From Anaerolineales bacterium UBA5195 (lineage in GTDB: Bacteria; Chloroflexota; Anaerolineae; Anaerolineales; Villigracilaceae): 64,000 nucleotides of DNA. Of the stretch, positions 16,225 through 24,210 are shown piece by piece. The stretch covers positions 139,337-203,336 of the forward strand of contig DHVZ01000077.1 of the NCBI GenBank assembly GCA_002412925.1, in the 5' to 3' direction. The notes under the pieces are model-generated. The model saw nothing but the letters and a program-made list of their open reading frames with translations. It searched no databases and had not been told where the DNA came from. Each line of letters opens with the position of its first letter. Position 1 is the stretch's first letter. The position numbers and the translations under genes were made by a program.

Positions 16225-17244
16225 CTAAACCCCCGCCACTTGCAGCACTGCCTCGCCATTGAAGCGGCTGGCCTTCAAATCTTGCAGGGCGCGATTCGCT
16301 TCGTGTAACGGATACAAGTTGACGGTGGATTTGATCCCTGCGGTGGCGGCCAGGATCAGGAACTCCTGTCCATCGCGGTAAGTGGCGTTCGCCACCGAGC
16401 GCAGCGTCCGTTCCCCGTAGATTTTTTCATATGGAAAGGAAGGGATGTCGCTCATGTGGATGGCGTTGATCACGACCGTGCCGCCGGGGCGGGTTGTCTC
16501 CAGCGCCCGGACAACCAGCCCGCCGGTTGGGGCAAAGATGATCGCCCGGTCAAGCGGCTTTTCCGGGTTTTGGCCCGCGCTGCCCGCCCAGACCGCGCCC
16601 AACTGTCGGGCGTGTTCCTGGTGAGCCAGGGCGCGCGTAAAGACGGAGACCTTGCAGTTCCAGTGCTGCAGGATCTGGATGCAGAGATGCGCGCTGGCCC
16701 CAAAGCCGAACAGGCCGATATGTTCCCCGCGCCGGACACCCGCTTTTTTGAGCGCCCGGTAGCCAACGATGCCCGCGCACAAGAGCGGCGCAGCCTGTTC
16801 GTCGGAGATGTTTTCGGGGATCGGCAGCACGTAGCGCGCGTCGGCCAGTAAGTACCCGGCATAGCCGCCATCGACGTGGAAGCCGGTGAACTTTGCGTTT
16901 TTACACAGGTTTTCTTCGCCGCGCTTGCAGGCCTCGCATTTGCCGCAGGCAGAATGCAGCCAGGGAATCCCGACCCGCATGCCAACGACCGGGATGACCC
17001 GGCGTTGAACCACTGTGGATGCGCCAATCGCTTCCACCACGCCCACCGCCTGGTGCCCCAGCGTGATGGGGAGTGTGGGCGGATAGATCTCGCCCTCGGC
17101 GGCGTGCAGATCGGTGTGACAGACGCCGCAGACCGAGACCTTGATGCGCATCTGTCCCGGCCCGGGTTCGGGGATGGGCAGATCGACCAGTTGCAGGGGG
17201 TTGGTCTCGATCGGGCCGGGGAAGAAAAGGCGGTTGGCTTTCAT
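16225..17244 (-). CDS. Zinc-dependent alcohol dehydrogenase (MDR family)
   Basis: A 339-residue medium-chain dehydrogenase. Catalytic-zinc text VCGVCHTDLH (Cys and following residues) and GHQAVGVVE, a structural-zinc cluster CGKCEACKRGEENLC, and a cofactor-binding segment HIGLFGFGASAHL. By family it oxidises alcohols or reduces aldehydes with NAD(P). The GxGxxG motif reads GFGASA, slightly altered, so cofactor preference is uncertain. ATG 17244 has no Shine-Dalgarno; a TACAAT hexamer ends 6 nt upstream, which suggests a leaderless message. Confidence 0.92.
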   Translation of the reverse strand: MKANRLFFPGPIETNPLQLVDLPIPEPGPGQMRIKVSVCGVCHTDLHAAEGEIYPPTLPITLGHQAVGVVEAIGASTVVQRRVIPVVGMRVGIPWLHSACGKCEACKRGEENLCKNAKFTGFHVDGGYAGYLLADARYVLPIPENISDEQAAPLLCAGIVGYRALKKAGVRRGEHIGLFGFGASAHLCIQILQHWNCKVSVFTRALAHQEHARQLGAVWAGSAGQNPEKPLDRAIIFAPTGGLVVRALETTRPGGTVVINAIHMSDIPSFPYEKIYGERTLRSVANATYRDGQEFLILAATAGIKSTVNLYPLHEANRALQDLKASRFNGEAVLQVAGV

Positions 17245-17250
17245 AGCAAT

Positions 17251-17256
17251 ATTGTA
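17251..17256 (-). promoter_or_regulatory. -10 hexamer of a probable leaderless promoter (ADH)
   Basis: On the minus strand TACAAT-N6-ATG with no Shine-Dalgarno. The spacing would place transcription start at or next to the start codon. The same layout occurs at the VanZ-like and moaC genes. No good -35 is visible. Confidence 0.5.
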
Positions 17257-17332
17257 TACCCATCATGGTCACAAAATACGCTTTTCCTGGAGCAGGAATA
17301 CGCAATTTGCTGCCGCGGGCATTATTAAACAA
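17254..17332. repeat. Dispersed repeat family V, copy 1
   Basis: TATACCC-TCA-GGTCAC, then CGCTTTT-CTGGAGCAGGA, CGCAATTTG and CCGCGGGC. It matches 38560-38635 over about 75 bp with scattered substitutions. The two halves form an imperfect inverted repeat. Confidence 0.75.
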
Positions 17333-17455
17333 AACCGTGGGGGCTGGGAACCGGGCCTTGCCAGCCCTGAAGTTTTTCAGGCTGCGGGCCGTTCTTTGGC
17401 CCGCTGGATCGTTTTGGAATTTTTTTAGGATCCGGGAATTTTTTGCTAAAATAAG

Positions 17456-17515
17456 GGGCTCCAGGATTTTCCCGCCTGCCCCGATGGGCTTACCACGGAG
17501 ATTCCCAAAGAGCCT
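17456..17515 (-). repeat. Dispersed repeat family C, copy 1
   Basis: On the minus strand it begins GGCTCTTTGGGAATCTCCG, continues TGGTAAGCCC, and ends GGAAAATCCTGGAG. It is the counterpart of 52900-52966 and the degenerate copy at 55591-55646. Confidence 0.7.
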
Positions 17516-17637
17516 AAAATAATACAGCATTGCAATAACCCAAATTGATGTAGCCCCCTTGACAGGCTTGAATGGAAACATTCTGATTGTCAGCATCCAT
17601 CGTTATCTTGACAATTCTTCTCTCCCAGGAGGATTTT

Positions 17638-17739
17638 GTGATCACCTTACGCCCGTTAAGCTTGTTGTTTCTCAAGAGACACGAGATGGTTTTCTCAACT
17701 CCGACCCGGTTGAGTGAAAACAGTGCGATAATTGGATGA
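17638..17739 (+). CDS. Possible 33-residue small ORF
   Basis: GTG start preceded by an excellent CAGGAGGATTTT, 33 codons, stop TGA. The peptide begins VITLRPLSLLFLKRH. It might be a leader peptide, the remnant of a lost gene, or chance. Nothing recognised. Confidence 0.25.
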   Translation: MITLRPLSLLFLKRHEMVFSTPTRLSENSAIIG

Positions 17740-17764
17740 GACAATTTGACCGCAAGGAATAAAA

Positions 17765-17836
17765 ATGGGCAAAACCAAGCGGATGCCGCTGGAGGTTGTG
17801 CCCGGGTCTTTGGAGGCGCAGGATGGAAACGATTAA
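17765..17836 (+). CDS. Possible 23-residue leader ORF overlapping the MFS start
   Basis: ATG with AAGGAATAAAA upstream, 23 codons (MGKTKRMPLEVVPG...), terminating 14 nt inside the MFS gene. The MFS ribosome binding site lies inside this ORF, so its translation could couple to or interfere with MFS translation. Support is only the binding site and position. Confidence 0.25.
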   Translation: MGKTKRMPLEVVPGSLEAQDGND

Positions 17837-19106
17837 GCCCAAGTCTTACCTTACGCCGGTTGCCTGGGTGATCATGACTGCCCTGGCCCTGACCGGGCAA
17901 ATTGCCTGGGCGGTTGAGAACTCCTGGTTCAGCACCTTCACCTATGACACAATTACGCATGACCCAGGTCCGGTAGCCTGGATGGTGGGCGCGAGCGCCA
18001 TTACCGCCACCCTGACCACACTCTTCATGGGGACGCTCAGCGACCGTACCCGTTCGCGCTGGGGCCGGCGGCGTCCGTATATTCTGATCGGATATGTTCT
18101 CTGGGGACTTTCGACCGCCTTGTTTCCCACCGTGGCTTACATCCAGGTGACCAGCCTGGCGGTGATCATGGTGGTGCTGGCAGATTCGGTGATGACCTTT
18201 TTCGGCTCGACGGCCAACGATGCAGCTTTCAGTGCCTGGACCGCCGATGTGGCCACGAGCGATACGCGCGGTCGGGTGGAAGGCGTGCTCAACCTGAGCC
18301 TGTTCCTGGCCCAGATCGTGGCCATGGTAGCCGCCGGGATTTTGATCGATACGGTCGGTTACTTTATCTTTTTCTATTCCCTGGGCGGAATTGTGATTGT
18401 CGTTGGGCTGGTTGCCGGCAGCTTGTTGCAAGATGTCCCTTCGCCCGCAGAACCCCCGGCGCAATCCTTCTGGGCTGAATTCAGTGAATTGTTCAACCTC
18501 GATACACTCAGGCAGAACCGTCCGCTGTTCATTCTGTTGATCAATATCATGCTGACGGCGATTGGGATGCAGGTTTCGTTCCCCTACATGATCATTTACC
18601 TGAACAACTACGTTGGTGTGACGAAGACCGAGTTCAGCATTATTGGCGGGGCGGTCATGCTGGGCAGCGCGATCTTTTCCATCCCATTTGGGATCCTGGC
18701 TGACCGCTGGGACAAGCGCCCGATGATCGCCGTTGCAACCGTCACCAGCAGCCTTGGCGGGATCCTGCTTTCGCTGGCGCGTTCATTACCTCTGTTGGCG
18801 TTAAGTGGTTTCCTTTGGCAGGCCTTTTCGATGTGCGCCAGCATTGCAGCGGTGGCCTGGTTGAAAGACATGCTGCCCGAACAGAAGCGTGGCAAGTTCC
18901 TGGGGGTGCGGATGATTTTCTGGGTGGCTATTCCAATGGTAGTCGGGCCGCTGATCGGTTCGAACCTGATCCAGGCTTTTGGCGTGCCAACCAGCTTCAA
19001 TGGGGCCCCCGGCTTCATCCCTGTGCCGATTATTTTCCAGGTTGGTTCGCTGATCTCGCTGCTGGCGCTGATCCCGCTGGTTTTCATTCACAGTTCAAGG
19101 AGCTGA
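17823..19106 (+). CDS. MFS transporter, GPH / SLC45-like sugar carrier type
   Basis: A 427-residue, 12-helix carrier. Early text GQIAWAVENSWFSTFTYD and GTLSDRTRSRWGRRRPYILIG matches the glycoside-pentoside-hexuronide/SLC45-like branch, which moves sugars with cations. A second RWDKRP loop follows helix 8. GGAGGCGCAGG precedes ATG 17823. Its stop overlaps the beginning of the GH2 glycosidase, so the pair probably imports and hydrolyses a glycoside or glucuronide (inference). Confidence 0.88.
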   Translation: METIKPKSYLTPVAWVIMTALALTGQIAWAVENSWFSTFTYDTITHDPGPVAWMVGASAITATLTTLFMGTLSDRTRSRWGRRRPYILIGYVLWGLSTALFPTVAYIQVTSLAVIMVVLADSVMTFFGSTANDAAFSAWTADVATSDTRGRVEGVLNLSLFLAQIVAMVAAGILIDTVGYFIFFYSLGGIVIVVGLVAGSLLQDVPSPAEPPAQSFWAEFSELFNLDTLRQNRPLFILLINIMLTAIGMQVSFPYMIIYLNNYVGVTKTEFSIIGGAVMLGSAIFSIPFGILADRWDKRPMIAVATVTSSLGGILLSLARSLPLLALSGFLWQAFSMCASIAAVAWLKDMLPEQKRGKFLGVRMIFWVAIPMVVGPLIGSNLIQAFGVPTSFNGAPGFIPVPIIFQVGSLISLLALIPLVFIHSSRS

Positions 19107-20881
19107 CGATCAGAACCCCCTTCAACCCGGCGACTCCTATTCCGTTACCGGAATATCCCCGCCCGCAGATGACTCGCCCAGAGTGGCAAAATCTAAATGG
19201 GTTATGGGATTATGCCATCGCGTCGAAAGAACAGACCAGCGTGGAAAAATTCGATGGGCAAATCCTGGTCCCGTTTGCGGTGGAATCCGAGCTTTCAGGG
19301 GTTCAGCAGGCGCTTTTGCCGAGTCAACGCTTATGGTACCGACGCACCTTTGACTCCCCTCTCCCTCAGGGAGAGGGGTTGGGGGTAAGGGTGCTCTTGC
19401 ATTTCGGTGCGGTCGATTACCAGTGCGAGGTCTTTCTCAACGGCCAATTGGTTGGCGCGCACACGGGCGGATATTGCCCTTTTACTTTTGAGATTACCGA
19501 AGCCTTGATGACCGGTGAAAACGAACTGGTCGTGGCGGTTTGGGATCCATCCGATGCGGGCAAGCAGGAGCGTGGCAAACAGGTTTTGAGACCCCAGGGG
19601 ATTTGGTACACAGCCGTTTCGGGTATCTGGCAAACCGTCTGGCTGGAGGCCGTGCCCGAGACGAGTATCGAGTCGCTGAAACTGACTCCTGATTTCGACG
19701 CGGGAACGCTTTCGGTGGAAGTCAAAGCGCGGGGAGCGGCAGGAACTCTCAGCCTGGAGGCGGAAGCTTTTGACGGGCAAGTTATGATCGCTCATAACGG
19801 TGGCCTGGCTGCGGGAAGGCTGGTTCTCACGCTGGAAAATGTCCGGGCCTGGAGTCCGGCCGATCCGCATCTGTATGACCTGAAAGTTAGATTGATCCAA
19901 AATTCCCAGACTGTGGATGAAGTTGGCAGCTATTTTGCCATGCGCAAGTTTGGAATCCAGGATGGGCGTTTTGCGGTCAACGACCAGCCGCTGTTTTTAT
20001 ATGGCCCACTCGACCAGGGCTATTTTCCCGACGGACTTTATACACCGCCGAGCGAAGCGGCCATGCTCTTTGATATCGAATATGCCCAAAGGATTGGCTG
20101 CAATTTCATCCGTAAGCATGTCAAAGTGGAACCCGCGCGTTGGTACGCAGCCTGTGACCGCTTGGGGCTGATCGTCTGGCAGGATATGCCCAACGGCGGG
20201 ACGGGCGGCGCAGATTGGGTGGCTTACCTGGCGATTGGACTGGGGATCACAACCCCCGATGATCTCTGGATGAGCCGCTTCGGACGCGGGGAGGTCGCCG
20301 GGCGGGAGCGTTTTCGCGCCGAACTGGCTGAGATGGTGGCAACCCTGGAGCATTTCCCCTGTATTGCGGCCTGGGTTCCGTTTAATGAAGGCTGGGGGCA
20401 GTTCGAGTCGCACCGGATGGCGGAGTGGTTGAAGCAGGCCGATCCAACGCGATTGGTGGATGCCGCTTCGGGCTGGTTCGACCGGGGCGCGGGCGATTTC
20501 CAGAGCCGACACATTTATTCGATCAAACTGCGGCGCGGACGGCCCGATGGGCGTTCCTTCGCGTTGACAGAATTCGGCGGCTATAGCCTGAAAATTCCCG
20601 GGCATGTTTGGGATGAAGAGAAATGTTTTGGCTATAAATTTTTCGAGTCCCCCGAAGCGCTGACCGAAGCCTATGTGAAGCTGTTGGCAGAACAGGTGGA
20701 ACCCTTGATCGCTGAAGGTTTGGCCGTGGCAATTTATACCCAGACGACCGATGTGGAGATCGAGATCAATGGTTTTTTAACCTATGACCGCCAGGTGGAG
20801 AAAATGGACACGTCTGTCTTGCGCGAGGCGCATGCGAGGTTGTCTCGGGTTTTTTCAGAGGGCAGGATTTCCAGCAAATAG
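19103..20881 (+). CDS. Glycoside hydrolase family 2 (beta-glucuronidase/beta-galactosidase-like)
   Basis: About 592 residues with GH2 order: jelly-roll domain (LPEYPRPQMTRPEWQNLNGLW), immunoglobulin-like middle, then TIM barrel. Catalytic acid/base is probably the Glu of FNEGWGQF (about residue 429) and the nucleophile the Glu of LTEFGGY (about 491). Conserved N-terminal text begins right after the MFS stop, yet no ATG, GTG or TTG lies there: CTG 19103 overlaps the TGA as CTGA, and an ATC at 19109 sits 6 nt after AAGGAG. The first ATG (19168) would cut conserved residues. A palindrome-encoded SPLPQGEGLGVR insert lies near residue 85. The 3' end overlaps the convergent creatininase gene by 27 bp. 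Confidence 0.85.
   Translation: MTIRTPFNPATPIPLPEYPRPQMTRPEWQNLNGLWDYAIASKEQTSVEKFDGQILVPFAVESELSGVQQALLPSQRLWYRRTFDSPLPQGEGLGVRVLLHFGAVDYQCEVFLNGQLVGAHTGGYCPFTFEITEALMTGENELVVAVWDPSDAGKQERGKQVLRPQGIWYTAVSGIWQTVWLEAVPETSIESLKLTPDFDAGTLSVEVKARGAAGTLSLEAEAFDGQVMIAHNGGLAAGRLVLTLENVRAWSPADPHLYDLKVRLIQNSQTVDEVGSYFAMRKFGIQDGRFAVNDQPLFLYGPLDQGYFPDGLYTPPSEAAMLFDIEYAQRIGCNFIRKHVKVEPARWYAACDRLGLIVWQDMPNGGTGGADWVAYLAIGLGITTPDDLWMSRFGRGEVAGRERFRAELAEMVATLEHFPCIAAWVPFNEGWGQFESHRMAEWLKQADPTRLVDAASGWFDRGAGDFQSRHIYSIKLRRGRPDGRSFALTEFGGYSLKIPGHVWDEEKCFGYKFFESPEALTEAYVKLLAEQVEPLIAEGLAVAIYTQTTDVEIEINGFLTYDRQVEKMDTSVLREAHARLSRVFSEGRISSK
19356..19378. repeat. Palindrome CCCCTCTCCC/GGGAGAGGGG inside the GH2 gene
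   Basis: Perfect 10-bp arms with a 3-nt loop, in frame, encoding SPLPQGEGLGVR between YRRTF and VLLHFGAVDY. GH2 relatives run directly from the first strand into the second here, so the segment looks inserted. Confidence 0.8.
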
Positions 20882-22012
20882 TTTTCCCCAGAGCCCATAC
20901 CCTGATTTACGCCGCGCCTCGCGTCTTTGCTGCTGCTCGTGGATTTCGTGGATGTGTTCCACCTTTTCGGCGATCGCTGCTTCGAGCCAGATTTTCCCCT
21001 TTTCAGCGGTCCCCAGGCTGCCAGCTCCGTACGCGCCAAATTGCGAGTCGTCTTCCCAGGGAGGATTTGCCACCAGCGCGCCGCCCTCGACCCAATCCAT
21101 GTAGTAATTTGGGGTGCTGATGAAGTTGATATCGTCCCTGACTCGTTCCATGTGGACTAATTCTGGGCGCAGGGCCAGCACCATGGAGGTTTCCAATTCA
21201 CAGGCGTGGCCCATCCCGCCGATTTTGGATTCGCGGTGTTTTTCGAGCGCGGCTGTGCCTGTTGTGCCGGAGGTATGCAAAAAGGCAGTGGCGCAGAAAA
21301 TGCGTTTGTGACGATCCCCGGCATACTTGATGACATTGACCAGGAAGGAACTGTTCCCTCCGTGCCCGCTCATCAGGTAGAAACGGTCAAAACCGCGGGC
21401 GACGAGGCTGTTGACCGCTTCGAGCCAGAAATCTTCGAAGGCGCGTCCCCCGGCATTCAGCGTTCCCGCAAAGGAGGCGCGGTGCATGCTGACGCCATAG
21501 GGCATGACCGGCAGTGTAAACGCGCTTTCAGGGACAGAGTTGACCGCGCCCTGGGAAATGGCCTCGATAATCAACGTATCGACTGAGAGCGGCAGGTGAT
21601 AGGAATGCTGTTCAGTGTGGCCGATCGGGGCGAGGATGACTTTGCCGCGTTCACTTTCTGGCGGAAATGACTTCTGGGTGGCTGCAACCGGAAAGTAGAG
21701 GGCCTGAGCGCCGAGGCCCAGGTCGGTTCCCTGGGGCGCGAGAGCGTAGACGCGGGTAAAACCGTCGTCGCGGAGAGAGTCGAGCAGGTTTTTGAGATAG
21801 GCCGCCAGAACCGGTTCGGGCACCTCCAATCCGGAGCCGCGCCAACCGAAAGGGAAGGAAGGCAGGAGGCCGATCCGGGGCGGATTGGAAAGGGAGTCGG
21901 CTGCCAAAGGCCACGAATAGCCAGTTCCAAGCGGAATCAGCAAGGGCAGATCACGGGGCAGGGCGGCGACTTCGGGCCAGGTTAACTCGTCAAAGCGGAA
22001 ACAGTCAGCCAT
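20855..22012 (-). CDS. Creatininase-family protein with degenerate N-terminal duplicate
   Basis: A 385-residue protein. The C-terminal half (about 155-385) has the creatininase/FAPy-deformylase motifs: PIGHTEQHSYHLPLSVDT, GHGGNSS and GHACELETS, providing the metal-binding Glu, His and Asp. The N-terminal half contains IPLGTGYSWPLAADSL, which aligns with the first of these but has lost the metal ligands, suggesting an old duplication with one dead copy. Family members hydrolyse cyclic or linear amides (creatinine, formamidopyrimidines, mycofactocin precursors). ATG 22012 follows AAGGATTG. It is 32 nt downstream of the S9 peptidase gene, so the two may work together. Confidence 0.85.
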   Translation of the reverse strand: MADCFRFDELTWPEVAALPRDLPLLIPLGTGYSWPLAADSLSNPPRIGLLPSFPFGWRGSGLEVPEPVLAAYLKNLLDSLRDDGFTRVYALAPQGTDLGLGAQALYFPVAATQKSFPPESERGKVILAPIGHTEQHSYHLPLSVDTLIIEAISQGAVNSVPESAFTLPVMPYGVSMHRASFAGTLNAGGRAFEDFWLEAVNSLVARGFDRFYLMSGHGGNSSFLVNVIKYAGDRHKRIFCATAFLHTSGTTGTAALEKHRESKIGGMGHACELETSMVLALRPELVHMERVRDDINFISTPNYYMDWVEGGALVANPPWEDDSQFGAYGAGSLGTAEKGKIWLEAAIAEKVEHIHEIHEQQQRREARRKSGYGLWGKLFAGNPAL

Positions 22013-22044
22013 TTTCAATCCTTGAATTACGTGTATCCATCGTA

Positions 22045-23913
22045 TTAAGCGTTTTTAGCCAGCAGATACCAATCCAAAAACTCTTCGATCCGGCGGTATG
22101 CGTCCAACGTGGCGGCGCGGTGGACGAAGCCGTGCGGCTCCTGGGCGTAGGTTTTGTATTCGAAGGTTTTGCCGTGTTTGCGGAGAGCTTCGACCCATTC
22201 TTCGGAGGCCTCGGGCGGGACGATGTCATCGAGCAGGCCGTGGAGGATCAGCATCGGCACCTGAACGTTTTCGGCCTGCAAAACGGGTGAGCCGTTGCGA
22301 TAGGCGGCGCGGTTTTTGGCCGGGTGGCCGAGGAAGATCTCGGTGTAGTAGCGCAATTGGCGCGAACAGAGCGCCCAGGAACTGAACAGGTCGCCGTCGC
22401 CATATTTGGAGACGCCGCAAGCGTAGCGGTGTTGGGGGTCGCGGGAGAGAGCGCAATTGGTCATGTAGCCGCCGTAGCTGCCGCCCATGATTGCCAGGCG
22501 GGTGGGGTCGAGGCCGGGCAGGGTTTTCAGGTAATCGGCGGCGGCCAGGCAGTCTTCAGTGTCTTTCCCGCCCCAATCGCCATAATTGGCATGTTCGAAC
22601 TCCACGCCATAGCCGGTGGAGCCGCGGTAGTTGGGGCAAAGCAGGGTGTAGCCTTTGGCGAGCAGGTACTGGTTGATCTCGTTCCAGCACAAGGTTTCCT
22701 GGGCAGACGGGCCGCCGTGAACATAAACGACTGCCGCGCCGTTCGGTTTGGCCGGGCGGTAGAGGAAGGCCGGAATTTCCAGCCCGTCGAAGCTGGGATA
22801 ACTGATGGTTTCGGGCATGACAGGCTGGAGCGCGGCCAGGGCCGGGGGCGTAGAGAAAGTCAACTGGGTGGTTTCTCGGCTGGCAAAGTCGTAGCGATAG
22901 AGATCGGCGGGTTGGGCGGGACTTTCGCATTCAAAGGTCAGGAAGCGGCCGTTGTGAGCCCAGTTGGGGTTGGAATGCTGGCCGGGAACGGCGCACAAGA
23001 TTTCGGCTGCGCCGCTTTTGGCATCCAGGCGGAGGAGTTCAAACGACCCGGCCCGGTTGAGAATCGCGGCCAGGCAGAGACCATCGGGCGACCAGGCTAA
23101 TTCGACCAGATCGTGATCGAGGTGGGTCAGTTGGCGCAGGCCGGAACCATCGGCGTTGACCAACCAGGCGTCATCTTTTCCGCCTTGTTGGGAGATAAAA
23201 GCCAGTTGGGAGCCATCCTTCGACCAACGCGGCAGCCAGGCGCGGGTTTGGGGTTGTCCGTAGAGGGTCTGGGTTTCACCGCTTTTCAGATCCAGGCGGC
23301 AGAGGTCGAGACGGTTGATGTCATCGTAGCGGCGGAAAACATAAACGAGGCTTTTGCCGTTGGGGGCAGGACGCGCGTCCCAATGGTCGCCATCTCCGAG
23401 GCTGGTCAGCATCCGCACAGAATTTCCGGCCAGGTCGACCAAGGCCAACTGGTCAGCTTCCTCGCGTTCCAGGCCCAGAATCAGGTGTTGCGAGTCGGGC
23501 ATCCAGCGGTGCAGCCAGGCTCCGGTGAGGTGTTCCGCCACTTTTTTGGGCAGTCGATTGGGGCCGGATATTTCGACCACGAAAACGCTGCCATTTTGTG
23601 TGAAGGCGATTTTCTGGCTATCGGGTGACCATTGTGGGATTTCATCGTTCCAGTAAACGGTTGGGCCGCGATCGGTGGAGAGGCGCAGAGGCCAGCCGCC
23701 TGTCGCGGGCATCAGGTACAGATCGGAGAGGTCGTCGCTGTCCCAGATGAAGACGATTTGTTTGCCATCGGGCGAAAGCTGGTGGTTGCGTGGACGTTTG
23801 ATGGCGGTCAGCATTTCCAGGCTCCAGCCCGTGGGCGGTTTCAGATCGGGGCGGGGCATGGCGGGCCAGTTATTTCGTTCGAACTTTTCGGTGAGCGGCA
23901 CTTTGGTTTGCAT
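22045..23913 (-). CDS. S9-family serine peptidase (acylaminoacyl-peptidase/DPP-type)
   Basis: A 622-residue protein with an N-terminal beta-propeller (residues about 20-350, repeated SPDGKQIVFIWDS-type blades) and a C-terminal alpha/beta hydrolase. Catalytic triad: Ser in MGGSYGGY (about 478), Asp in GLLDDIVPP (about 563), His in EPHGFVH (about 595). No signal peptide, so probably cytoplasmic cleavage of short or N-blocked peptides. ATG 23913 is preceded by AAGGAATCAACC. It is divergent from the corrinoid operon, with a 297-nt gap. A second S9 peptidase, not closely similar, lies inside that operon (32496). Confidence 0.92.
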   Translation of the reverse strand: MQTKVPLTEKFERNNWPAMPRPDLKPPTGWSLEMLTAIKRPRNHQLSPDGKQIVFIWDSDDLSDLYLMPATGGWPLRLSTDRGPTVYWNDEIPQWSPDSQKIAFTQNGSVFVVEISGPNRLPKKVAEHLTGAWLHRWMPDSQHLILGLEREEADQLALVDLAGNSVRMLTSLGDGDHWDARPAPNGKSLVYVFRRYDDINRLDLCRLDLKSGETQTLYGQPQTRAWLPRWSKDGSQLAFISQQGGKDDAWLVNADGSGLRQLTHLDHDLVELAWSPDGLCLAAILNRAGSFELLRLDAKSGAAEILCAVPGQHSNPNWAHNGRFLTFECESPAQPADLYRYDFASRETTQLTFSTPPALAALQPVMPETISYPSFDGLEIPAFLYRPAKPNGAAVVYVHGGPSAQETLCWNEINQYLLAKGYTLLCPNYRGSTGYGVEFEHANYGDWGGKDTEDCLAAADYLKTLPGLDPTRLAIMGGSYGGYMTNCALSRDPQHRYACGVSKYGDGDLFSSWALCSRQLRYYTEIFLGHPAKNRAAYRNGSPVLQAENVQVPMLILHGLLDDIVPPEASEEWVEALRKHGKTFEYKTYAQEPHGFVHRAATLDAYRRIEEFLDWYLLAKNA

Positions 23914-24063
23914 GAGGTTGATTCCTTAACATGGGCGGATACAATCCCATTTTAGACCATTTTCCGAAAAAACTGACCGGGTAAGTAGTTTTGATTTTTT
24001 GCGAATCTTGGGGAGTTATGATTGCACGATTCCCGGGAGAAATCTGCAAGAGGGGACCGCTTT

Positions 24064-24092
24064 TTGGATTTTGAGTTCAAATTGTATATAAT
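24064..24092 (+). promoter_or_regulatory. Probable sigma-A promoter of the methyl-transfer operon
   Basis: -35 TTGGAT (24064-24069), 17-nt spacer, -10 TATAAT (24087-24092), in an AT-rich stretch. It leaves an untranslated leader of about 110 nt before the corrinoid-protein gene. No cobalamin riboswitch fold was recognised in the leader. Confidence 0.65.
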
Positions 24093-24210
24093 GTACTCGT
24101 GAGTTGTGTTTTGAGTCTCTTGACGCTTGTGCATGGCAAAATTGACAGGACTTAAGCTGCCAGGATGCGAAATTTGAAGTTCACAAACCATTAATGACGA
24201 GGAGATAAAT

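Larger units (their letters stand above)
17257..17822. other. Long intergenic region upstream of the MFS/GH2 unit
   Basis: This gap between divergent genes holds repeat V (17254-17332), a GCGGGCC/GGCCCGC hairpin (17384-17404), repeat C (17456-17515) and two short ORFs with ribosome binding sites (17638-17739, 17765-17836). No RNA gene or convincing promoter was found; a weak TTGAGT...GATAAT pair near 17710-17732 has too short a spacer. Confidence 0.6.

Noticed and set aside
16901..17596. 231-codon minus-strand ORF upstream of ADH
   Set aside because: It overlaps ADH in another frame, reads through repeats V and C, and has low-complexity composition; no family resemblance.
17514..18464. 316-codon minus-strand ORF opposite the MFS gene
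   Set aside because: His/Gly/Gln-rich composition typical of an antisense shadow of a membrane-protein gene.
24071..24092. TTGAGT as the -35 for the TATAAT at 24087
   Set aside because: The spacer would be only 10 nt; TTGGAT with a 17-nt spacer fits better.
24093..24210. Cobalamin or other riboswitch in the leader of the corrinoid operon
   Set aside because: The leader is only about 110 nt and shows no B12-box-like conserved core or strong nested stems.
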